From Clostridia bacterium (GTDB lineage Bacteria > Bacillota > Clostridia > Oscillospirales > Acutalibacteraceae), in assembly GCA_017516745.1 (NCBI GenBank), contig JAFXBF010000004.1:186001-250000 (forward strand): a stretch of 64,000 nt of DNA, read 5' to 3'. Position 1 is the stretch's first letter. The number at the start of each line of letters is the position of its first letter. The position numbers were made by a program, and so were the translations under genes. Of this stretch, positions 54,707-62,810 are shown piece after piece. Below the pieces are notes generated by a model. It saw only the letters and a program-made list of their open reading frames with translations, was not told the DNA's origin and did no database searches.

Positions 54707-55749
54707 ATGAAAAAAAGATGTTCCTTAGTTCTTGCCATGAAGATTCCAGTAAAGTTAAAAAATTTGCATTTCTTCTTTCATTGCGTGGCTTTGAGTTATG
54801 GATGGATGAAAAAAACATAACAAGTGGGGATAACTATACCACGAGGATTTTAAATGGAATTCACGATTCTGACATATATCTTGTTTTCTTATCATCGGCA
54901 TCATTAAAGTCCACTTGGGTTGGAGCAGAAATAGATTTTGCTCTTCGTGAAAAAATAGAAAGAGGGAAACTCGTTATTGTGCCCGTTTTACTCGAAGAAG
55001 TTGAAATACCAGTATCGCTCTCAAATATAGATTATTTAGATGCAAGATTCTCAATACAAAAAGCTATTGAAGAATTGTCAGAAAAATATCAAGGAGAGAA
55101 AATAGAACACAACGAATTTGTTGTCTCAAGCGTAGCATTTTCTATTTCAGAAGACACCTCTGTACAAGTTGGCCCTTTTCACGAATCGATAACGATGGAT
55201 GATTTAAAGGAAGATCGACAGAGGGTGTTATCTGATTTAAGAAAAAAAGCATACGGAATCTTGATGAATTTTGTTTCTGCTACTGATTTTGACTTTCGAT
55301 CAGAAAAACCTAAGTTTACAAATGGATTATATGAAGAAAGTGTCATTAAAAAAGAAGGAAGCACAAATGGCAGTATTTGTGAACGTGTCACTGTAGAGAC
55401 TGTTGTGTATAATCCGTCTATGGCTAAGGTAAACAGATTGATGAAAGAACGTTTGGAGATTTTAAATATAAACGCTATTACTCTCGGCTTTTCATTACCT
55501 CTAAAAGATGGCGAATCGATGCTGGATGTTGGAAAGCGATGCTTTAAGAAAATACAAGAAGACTACATAATACTCTCCTACGATTCAACTGATGGAGCAA
55601 AGATTGAAATAGCTGCTGATTTTTATCTTTCTTTGCTTTTTTCGGAGGAGATTATGAAAGTAAAATTGACCACAAAGTACAGTTTTCAGTTTGAGAAAAA
55701 AATGAAGGAGTTCTCAGTTTTTGCATTTATCAGAGAACTACTTGAATAA
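54707..55749 (+). CDS. TIR-domain protein with unknown C-terminal domain; start interrupted by an A7 tract
   Basis: The open frame from ATG 54718 gives 343 aa. It begins inside the TIR first strand (MFLSSCHEDSSKVKKFAF) and has candidate catalytic Glu in TWVGAEIDFAL. The best ribosome binding site (GGGGGTG, 54691-54697) serves ATG 54707, which is out of phase by one base; one extra A in the A7 at 54710-54716 would make M-K-K-K in frame. Residues about 130-343 are an unrecognised alpha/beta domain (VNRLMKERLEILNINAITL, KVKLTTKYSFQF). Real initiation is either slippage from 54707 or weak initiation at 54718. Confidence 0.78.
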
Positions 55750-55820
55750 TGTAATATAGTATAGAATCGCCAAAAAGAATGAATTGGTATCGAAAATAAT
55801 AATAAAGGGGACTTTATGCT

Positions 55821-56990
55821 ATGGATAACAATAATTCTGATAGAACACGATTGGATGAATTGCTCCGCAAGTACCGCAATGGAGAAATCTCTGAAAAGGA
55901 ACTCACCGAAGAACAGATTGTTTCCTTGGGGCATCTTTATGATAAAAAAATAAGAGAACAAAAAGCCAGTAACAGGAGTCGACTGCAGACCATCAATGCA
56001 TGGTTGGAAACTCATTCTTCAGATTATGATATCGTATCCCAAATTCGAGATAAAATATCGGATACTCCTCTTTCCTCTGAAGGTAAGTCTTTGACCAGTT
56101 ATTATCTGAAAGATAATCCAACCGGGACAGGATTGGATTTGTTTGATGGGCTCGATTATCTTGCTACATATCAGTCTTATGAAGAATGCATTAGCGATAT
56201 GTCATTTCACCTCTCTATTGTCGATTTTGATACGCTGATTAATATGTTTGCAAGAAAAGATATTTCGGTTCGTGCGCCATATCGTTATCGAGCCGTTTGT
56301 TCTGAATTATTTTGCCCACTTGAAAAGGTTTTTCGATATGTTTACTATGGTGATTCTCTAACATCCATTCTTGAGAGAGTCGAGTGCATAGAGAAAAGAA
56401 GCATTACTCATCCAGATTATTTCGTTTTTGGTATCCAAGGAATCGCAATACACCTTTTTGATGAAAGTGATCTGAAGTACAAATTCTGGCTTGGCGGAAA
56501 CGAATTCCGCTGTGTATCTGATGTTATCAAGGCGGCTCACGATGAGAATAAGTTTGTCCCCAATGAATTAATTGCAGAACTTACTGAACTGAATCGCGTT
56601 GATGTTTTTATCTCGCATAAGAGCGAAGACTTTGTCAAGGCAAAGCGTGTTTATGATTATCTCGTTTCCAACGGCATCCCAACCTTCCTTTCCGAAATGT
56701 CTCTGCCCGCTTTGTCTAATGCTGACTATTCTGCGGAAATAGACAAGGCCCTTGAGAAGGCAAGCAACATAGTGGTAATAGCTACATGTAAGGAGAATGT
56801 GCTATCAGGTTGGGTTCAATATGAGTGGAGCGCTTTTGCTAATGAAAAGCGCTCGGGAAGAAAAACAGGAAACATTATCACTTTGATTGATGATAAAATG
56901 GCGATTGCAGATTTACCAATACTGCTGCGCCAGTTTGAGGTCATTCCGTTGGAACAATTAGAGGCTATAAATGGTTTCTTGAGGATGTAG
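55821..56990 (+). CDS. TIR-domain protein with novel N-terminal domain
   Basis: In this 389-aa protein, residues 1-60 are charged helices (LDELLRKYRNGEISEKELTEE is one helical hairpin). Residues about 60-255 form an unrecognised, mostly helical and Cys-containing domain (YLATYQSYEECISDMSF, RAVCSELFCPLEKVFRYVY). Residues about 258-389 are a TIR (RVDVFISHKSEDFVKAKRV, candidate catalytic Glu in GWVQYEWSAFANEK, then a CIRC-like hydrophobic end). AAAGGGG precedes the start. The N-terminal part may be the sensor. Confidence 0.82.
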   Translation: MDNNNSDRTRLDELLRKYRNGEISEKELTEEQIVSLGHLYDKKIREQKASNRSRLQTINAWLETHSSDYDIVSQIRDKISDTPLSSEGKSLTSYYLKDNPTGTGLDLFDGLDYLATYQSYEECISDMSFHLSIVDFDTLINMFARKDISVRAPYRYRAVCSELFCPLEKVFRYVYYGDSLTSILERVECIEKRSITHPDYFVFGIQGIAIHLFDESDLKYKFWLGGNEFRCVSDVIKAAHDENKFVPNELIAELTELNRVDVFISHKSEDFVKAKRVYDYLVSNGIPTFLSEMSLPALSNADYSAEIDKALEKASNIVVIATCKENVLSGWVQYEWSAFANEKRSGRKTGNIITLIDDKMAIADLPILLRQFEVIPLEQLEAINGFLRM

Positions 56991-57126
56991 AGAATCTTTT
57001 TCTCATTGTAATACATCCGTTTTTGACTTTGTTTGAACAGTAGTTTTATATTTAATTATTCCACAAAATATTGAACTGTGGTTATGAAATAAGAAGAATA
57101 TAATTCAAAAATAGGATGTGTGAAAA

Positions 57127-60100
57127 ATGATTAATGGGATAATACAATCGACTAATGCGGATGTTTTTCTGTCTTATTCGCATAATGACAGTGCCTTGGT
57201 GGAAAGAATTGCTGAAACGATTCATAAATCGGGTTTTTCTTGTTGGATTGATAAAGACGAATTGCGCGCCCAGGAAAACTTTAATGCCGCAATAGATAGT
57301 GCTATTGACAAATCAATTGTCTTTATAGCATTTCTCTCTAAGACTTATGTAAATAAGCCCTATTGTATTCATGAATTTGACCGAGCAATCGATAAGCAGA
57401 AGAGCATCTTGGCTGTTTGTATAGACGATGTAAACGAAAGCACAAACAGGCAGAACGCCTATCTGTTCTCATTTAGCGCTGGTCATAATATTCTTGGCTT
57501 TGGCTCTGGAGTTGATGATAGTGATTGTAGCATTGAATCATTTGCCCAAGAAATTATAGCCAGTGTTCCTATGGAGCAATTAAAGAGGTACTCGGTCAGT
57601 GGCGATAAAAACGATTATCCTCCTGTCAGTACTCCTGATTATATTATTTCTCGTTTACGCCTTTATCATGAAAGGCAATACGAGCAGAGCGGAAACTATG
57701 CCTTAAATGAAATAAGAAGTGAATTGTTTCCTGCGATTAGAAACTCAGAAATAAATATATTGTATAAAGACGACAACAAAAAGAATGTATCATTAGTTGA
57801 ATTCTTCTCCGAAACAGACGGACAGGCAGATCATGACAAGCACATATTAATTACTGGCGAAGGAGGAATGGGAAAAACTGTTTCTTTGCTGAAGACGTGT
57901 GAATATCTGCTCAGCAAAAGAATAAATGCAATTTATGTTCCGCTTAGCAAGATAGATGCGGATATGACCCTGGATCAGTATCTGGAGCGCATTGTATGCG
58001 GCGGCAATCAAAGAATATGGAGAGATATAAAAGATCTGATGAGCGCTCCGTACGCTACGGTTCCGAATGTTGTTCTATTGCTGGATGGTATTAATGAAGT
58101 CTCTTTGAGTTATATGGAAAAATTTGTGAAGAGAGTTATTAAATCAACCTATATCGATGGTTATTGCGGCATCAAACTTGTTATGACATCAAGATGGTTT
58201 GATAATTCTTTAATGCATCGCATTAAAGAGAATGTTATATCACTTGAGATGCAGGCGTTGGACAGAGAATCCATTGAATTATATTTACAAAACATGGGCC
58301 TTCCGGTTGTGTTAGATGAGAAAGTGTTGTCTGTCATAAGAACCCCATTGATGTTGACATTGTTCTCAGACGTTGAGAGACATAAGAATAAATATCAGAA
58401 TATCGAAGGCATTGCTCTTGAGGAAAACCCTGATACCGCCGGTAAAGTATTAAGCAATTTCTTTCAAACGCAACTATATCGGGCCGCTGAAGAAGAAAGT
58501 TTTGACAGAGCAGCTCATCTTGTGTTATTGGAGTACCTGCTACCCTCTATAGCATACAAAATGCTTGAAAAGCAGCATATGTACTTAAGCCAAGATGAAG
58601 TGTGGGACAGTATTGATGAAATAAATGATGATTGCAGCAGATATACCTGGTATAAGAGTGATAAACTCCGTAAGCTTATCCGTGGAAGAAGTCGCATTAA
58701 TGCTGATTCACTGATCGATCTTGCAGAGAATTCATTGCATTTTCTGCACAAGTCAGATTCCGGCTATGAATTTTTACATCAGAGCTTCCGTGATTACTTT
58801 GCTGCATTCCATATTTCAAATGAGATGAATGCACTGGCAAAGGAGTCCGGTCGTTTGGATGAAGCAGAGTCCGTTCTGGAACAGAATATATATCCTGATG
58901 AAATTCTCGGATTCGTTTCAGACATCATCCACGAAGAGAATGCACGCCCGACATTGACAGAGCAAGGCTTGTGCTTCTTTGAAAAAGAAAATATATCAGA
59001 ACCTGGAAAAAGCATTGCTGAGCAGTTGTTGTCGTTGTGGAGAAACAAGGAGGGCGAATCTGCTCGGAATGCAGTGGCCAACATAATAAACATTATGAAA
59101 ATCGGTCGCAAGAACGTTTTGGCCTGGTGTGATTTTTCAAATCTTGATCTCAGAAAGTGTTGGCTTAATAAGTGCCGCTTTACAGTATGGTATGAGGATA
59201 AATATTATCCCAGTATCTTTGACGGTGCCTGGATAGACAGGGCGAATTTCCTGACTGACGGGCATGAATCACAAATAAGTGCAATTGTTTCGGACGGCAT
59301 TTCACGGGTTTTTAGCGGAGACACAAACGGAGTGGTTAAGTTTTATAGCATAACCCAGCGAGCCTGGACGGATTCAATACAATTGCAATCCAGTGCTGTT
59401 GTTGATCTTGCCTGGAACGGCAGAAATGACCAGCTGGCCATTATGTATGAAAATATTGTATTCTGCTATTCTGTCAAAGAAAAAGCTGTTGTAAGCAGCT
59501 ATGGTAACAGTGGTAAAAGCAAAAATTTCAGATATGTTCAGTTCACTGAAGAGAACGAGCTCAATATTTCGTTTGATTTAGCGCCTTTGGTCTGGTGCGA
59601 TGTTCACGGGGAAGAGCTCTCATCAGATCTGCCGTATGATGTTCCGGCAAGATGTGCAAAATGGAATCCTGCAAGAAAAGAGTTCATCAGAAGCAATATG
59701 CTGCAGCTGATCTCGGTAGCCCATTTTGATGAAAGCACTCTTTCATGGGAACTTCCTCCGTCCTTGAAAAAGAAATTGGATGAAGATAACCGGTTGCGTA
59801 TGGAGGCTCAGGAGAAAATGAGATCTGTGCAATATCTCAGTTTAAGAGATGCCGGTGCCACAGGAGCCGGAAGTGTATGCTGTATTCAGTATAATGAAGA
59901 TGGTTCGAGAGTTCTGGTAGCCATTCAAAGCTTGCTGATTGAGTATGATACAGAATCTTTTGATGTGCTGAAAAAGAAAGCCTTCTCTGCTAATGTACAG
60001 TGTGCATGTTATTTAGAAAACGGATTCGCCGTTGGTTCCGGTTCTAGTTTGATAATTTTAGATTCGGGTTTTTCAGAAGAATCGATATTACAAGGATCAC

Positions 60101-60600
60101 AAATAAAACCGATAGGTGTTGTTTCTGAAGATTATGAGGGAAATGGGTATTATTTATTTTCTTCAAATGGAGAAGTAAAAAAACTGAATCATGACCTGAT
60201 AGTTCAGAATATGCGGTTTGCGGGAAATAAAACTGGTTTTGTATGGGTTCGTGACAGACTGACACAGGATATCCAGATGGCATTTTTGCCTTGGAAACAG
60301 TATCCGTTCGGAGTGCGGTATTCCTATGAAACGGATCATATCGAGCCTCTGGGATGGAGATATGAGTTTGTTGATTTTCCTGTGGATTGTGACGAGGATG
60401 AGCAACGTCTTTATAAGATGGATTCATCTTTGTTGGCAATAGAGCGGGTTCCGCCATATCGGAAGATTATCCATACCAATTACAGCGGTATCTGGATTTT
60501 TAGGTGTTCATTTAATAGTATCCGCGGAGATATAGGCAATCACCGGAATATCAGTTTTTTGATTCAGAATGGAGGCATAGTTTATGATGTCAATGAATAA
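57127..60600 (+). CDS. TIR-NACHT-beta-propeller STAND ATPase
   Basis: This 1157-aa NLR-like protein has three parts. TIR: residues 8-150 (ADVFLSYSHNDSALVERI, candidate catalytic Glu in PYCIHEFDRAI). NACHT: Walker A GEGGMGKT at 244-251, Walker B LLLDGINEVS with D320, and sensor VMTSRWFD, followed by the helical STAND regions (YEFLHQSFRDYFAAFHI). Beta-propeller: residues about 700-1140, with WD40-like repeats (DGHESQISAIVSDGISRVF, SGDTNGVVKFYS). Bacterial NACHT proteins sense phage and trigger abortive responses. The 136-base gap before it holds a TATAAT (57099-57104) without a correctly spaced -35. The next gene overlaps by 17 bases. Confidence 0.9.
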   Translation: MINGIIQSTNADVFLSYSHNDSALVERIAETIHKSGFSCWIDKDELRAQENFNAAIDSAIDKSIVFIAFLSKTYVNKPYCIHEFDRAIDKQKSILAVCIDDVNESTNRQNAYLFSFSAGHNILGFGSGVDDSDCSIESFAQEIIASVPMEQLKRYSVSGDKNDYPPVSTPDYIISRLRLYHERQYEQSGNYALNEIRSELFPAIRNSEINILYKDDNKKNVSLVEFFSETDGQADHDKHILITGEGGMGKTVSLLKTCEYLLSKRINAIYVPLSKIDADMTLDQYLERIVCGGNQRIWRDIKDLMSAPYATVPNVVLLLDGINEVSLSYMEKFVKRVIKSTYIDGYCGIKLVMTSRWFDNSLMHRIKENVISLEMQALDRESIELYLQNMGLPVVLDEKVLSVIRTPLMLTLFSDVERHKNKYQNIEGIALEENPDTAGKVLSNFFQTQLYRAAEEESFDRAAHLVLLEYLLPSIAYKMLEKQHMYLSQDEVWDSIDEINDDCSRYTWYKSDKLRKLIRGRSRINADSLIDLAENSLHFLHKSDSGYEFLHQSFRDYFAAFHISNEMNALAKESGRLDEAESVLEQNIYPDEILGFVSDIIHEENARPTLTEQGLCFFEKENISEPGKSIAEQLLSLWRNKEGESARNAVANIINIMKIGRKNVLAWCDFSNLDLRKCWLNKCRFTVWYEDKYYPSIFDGAWIDRANFLTDGHESQISAIVSDGISRVFSGDTNGVVKFYSITQRAWTDSIQLQSSAVVDLAWNGRNDQLAIMYENIVFCYSVKEKAVVSSYGNSGKSKNFRYVQFTEENELNISFDLAPLVWCDVHGEELSSDLPYDVPARCAKWNPARKEFIRSNMLQLISVAHFDESTLSWELPPSLKKKLDEDNRLRMEAQEKMRSVQYLSLRDAGATGAGSVCCIQYNEDGSRVLVAIQSLLIEYDTESFDVLKKKAFSANVQCACYLENGFAVGSGSSLIILDSGFSEESILQGSQIKPIGVVSEDYEGNGYYLFSSNGEVKKLNHDLIVQNMRFAGNKTGFVWVRDRLTQDIQMAFLPWKQYPFGVRYSYETDHIEPLGWRYEFVDFPVDCDEDEQRLYKMDSSLLAIERVPPYRKIIHTNYSGIWIFRCSFNSIRGDIGNHRNISFLIQNGGIVYDVNE

Positions 60601-61789
60601 TATAAGCGTTTCTTTCCGTGCGGTCAATGCTCAGGGGGATTGTTTTGCAGATATTGTACTACCGCTCTCCGGTAATAAGATTTCAGACTTTAAGGTCAGG
60701 CAGGGCCCCGGTGGAGGAATAATGATACATATGCCCGCTGATATGGGGACTACATGGATCTTTGAAGAAATTGAATGGGCAGATGTCCGGAAACAAGTAA
60801 CTGAAGAATACAGACGATTGATTAATAATCTGCCCATATTTGTGAAGTTACATAGTTTTGATGAAAAGAATAATTGTCTGGCTGATATAACGCTTCGTGA
60901 AACAGGCGTCGCTATCAGTGATTTTAAGGTGATGGTGGGACCCGGTGGCGGTGTTATGGTGCATATGCCGTCATGGATGCATACCAGATGGTCATACACC
61001 GAGATCCAATGGAGTGAAGTGCGTCAGATAATAACACGGGAATACATTTCTGCTGTTTCTGCAAGAAAACAGTCGGGTGAAGCAATCACAGATTCGGCTC
61101 CGACAAAAATCTGCACTTTCTATTCGTCAGCTGTAAAGACGGAGGCTGATGCTGCAGTAACTTTAAATTCCTCAGGAGAACAGCTTGAGGGTATTCATCT
61201 CGTGCACACAAAAGACAGGGGCAGTATACAGGTTTTTGTCTCTGAGGAGACAAACTGTTTCCTGAACAATACCGGCATGGAGTGTGCCGTGTTGGTTGAG
61301 ATGGTCTCAAATGAATACAGACGGCAGATGTTGCAGGAGGATTGTGAAGATATCTCTGATTCTGTCACTGTAAAGTTCCACAACATCCAGGAAGTGACAA
61401 CTTGTCTTGTTGATATTAATCTACCACATAAGAAAAACATAATAAAAGGATTCAGAATAAGGGAGATAAAGAGTGAGGAAAGGATTATTATTTCAACGCC
61501 AAAATGGATGGAGCGATGGAATGATAACAGAGTAACTTGGTATGATTTATGCGAATTAATAACAAATGAATACAATAACTGTTACCATACAGAAGAGAGT
61601 AAAGACGAGGAAATTCAGGATACACCGATCAGTTCAGTGGTTTTGACTGAGAGTAATGAGACCGTTGATGAATGTGTTTCAGTCGAACAAACTTCTAAAC
61701 AACCAGCTAAAGAAAAAAACGAGTTCGGACGCATAAAGAATGCCGAAAACTCTTCTTTTATTTTCTATCCTATCCGAGAACTGTGTTGA
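60584..61789 (+). CDS. Protein of four SpoVG-like tandem repeats
   Basis: This 401-aa protein is made of four homologous units of about 75-80 residues (near 5-80, 84-162, 170-250 and 262-340). Units 1 and 2 show it best: a first strand (SVSFRAVNAQGDCFADIVLP), then ISDFKVRQGPGGGIMIHMP, then a helix ending VTEEYRR. This resembles SpoVG (strand, DIKVIEG, VAMPS, helix EAYE), which binds nucleic acid in Firmicutes; the match is by eye. Units 3 and 4 are diverged. A Ser/Thr/Glu tail follows. GGAGG lies 8 bases before the start, inside the NACHT gene. The stop overlaps the next start. Confidence 0.78.
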   Translation: MMSMNNISVSFRAVNAQGDCFADIVLPLSGNKISDFKVRQGPGGGIMIHMPADMGTTWIFEEIEWADVRKQVTEEYRRLINNLPIFVKLHSFDEKNNCLADITLRETGVAISDFKVMVGPGGGVMVHMPSWMHTRWSYTEIQWSEVRQIITREYISAVSARKQSGEAITDSAPTKICTFYSSAVKTEADAAVTLNSSGEQLEGIHLVHTKDRGSIQVFVSEETNCFLNNTGMECAVLVEMVSNEYRRQMLQEDCEDISDSVTVKFHNIQEVTTCLVDINLPHKKNIIKGFRIREIKSEERIIISTPKWMERWNDNRVTWYDLCELITNEYNNCYHTEESKDEEIQDTPISSVVLTESNETVDECVSVEQTSKQPAKEKNEFGRIKNAENSSFIFYPIRELC

Positions 61790-62784
61790 GGGCGGTTGCC
61801 TCTTATGAAAGTAGCGGTCCGGAGGCTAAACGGAAGCTCTTTGATTTGGTTTCTGCTCTTAACAGGGGGGCTTTAGGCGGTATAGGTCCGTTTGAAATAA
61901 ACATCCTGGAATGGATCGCAAAGCTTCGCTATGTTACAAGCACGATGCTGGTTGACCTTATAGAGGCAGGATATGTATCATTTGGTTGGCGCAGTGGAGT
62001 TACTCAGGCAAAATTAGCTAAGATTATAGACAGAATGGCAGATTACCAATTGATTACATTAACCAGATTCGTAACGGTAAATGATGACGGAGGTTTTGAT
62101 GCAAATAATTACTCTATAATGAGAATAATTACATTGGGCAGAAACGGCAGCATTCTTTTGCATGAATTGGGTAAAAACGCTACAAGATACAATGCTTTTG
62201 ATGTTTTTCAGGATGGTAATACGGTTAAACGGTTTCTGACTGCAAATCAGTGGCTGATTTACTGGTTGAAGACTTACAAGGATGAAATAGGTGATAATTA
62301 CGAAACGCACTGCATTATCCATCTGAAGGGTGCTGAGTTTGTGGGGGCAAGAATATATGCCACCGTAACCATAAATGATTGTCCGATGGTAGCAGAGCCG
62401 GTTAGACGCGTAGAAGAATTTGAGATTGAAAAAAATAAGCAGTGGCTCCGTGAAAAAATTGAAAGACTGTCTCTGATGTTTGATAATCTGGATCAGCTTT
62501 ATCATGGTAAGGATGAGTTCAGTTTGCCTCAGCATCCCATAATAGTCCTTGTTTGCGAAGATGACGAACACATGCTCGAAACATGGGAGGTTGTTAAGCT
62601 GCTGCCTGAAATTGAACATCAGGAGATCTGGTTCTCCAGTGACCTCAGGATTTTCAATTATAACAGAAGGGGAGAAAGATTTCTGCGGTTTATTGATGAT
62701 ACGCCTTGTCCTGTCGAATTAAGAGAGGTTTTGGGGATAGATAACGAGATAGACAGCATCACTCCCATGACGGATGAATCATAA
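61783..62784 (+). CDS. Winged-helix protein resembling replication-relaxation (MobC-like) factors
   Basis: In this 333-aa protein, residues 30-130 form winged-helix segments (ILEWIAKLRYVTSTMLVDLI, KLAKIIDRMADYQLITLTRF) and residues 150-300 an alpha/beta part (HPIIVLVCEDDEHMLETWEV). The arrangement recalls Replic_Relax/MobC proteins, some with a nuclease-like fold, but the key PD-(D/E)XK residues are not clear. The start is GTG 61783 (or TTG 61786), overlapping the upstream stop by 7 bases; no ribosome binding site is seen, so it depends on coupling. It is part of the TIR-NACHT operon. Confidence 0.65.
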   Translation: MLRAVASYESSGPEAKRKLFDLVSALNRGALGGIGPFEINILEWIAKLRYVTSTMLVDLIEAGYVSFGWRSGVTQAKLAKIIDRMADYQLITLTRFVTVNDDGGFDANNYSIMRIITLGRNGSILLHELGKNATRYNAFDVFQDGNTVKRFLTANQWLIYWLKTYKDEIGDNYETHCIIHLKGAEFVGARIYATVTINDCPMVAEPVRRVEEFEIEKNKQWLREKIERLSLMFDNLDQLYHGKDEFSLPQHPIIVLVCEDDEHMLETWEVVKLLPEIEHQEIWFSSDLRIFNYNRRGERFLRFIDDTPCPVELREVLGIDNEIDSITPMTDES

Positions 62785-62810
62785 CGATTACAATAATATG
62801 AGGTAAAAAC

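Noticed and set aside
57071-57104. A promoter before the TIR-NACHT gene (TTGAAC and TATAAT)
   Set aside because: The spacer is 22 bases, too long for a normal promoter. Only the -10-like box is credible.
62059-62619. A 186-codon minus-strand open frame in the island
   Set aside because: It lies fully inside the winged-helix gene on the other strand, with no recognisable domain and no ribosome binding site.
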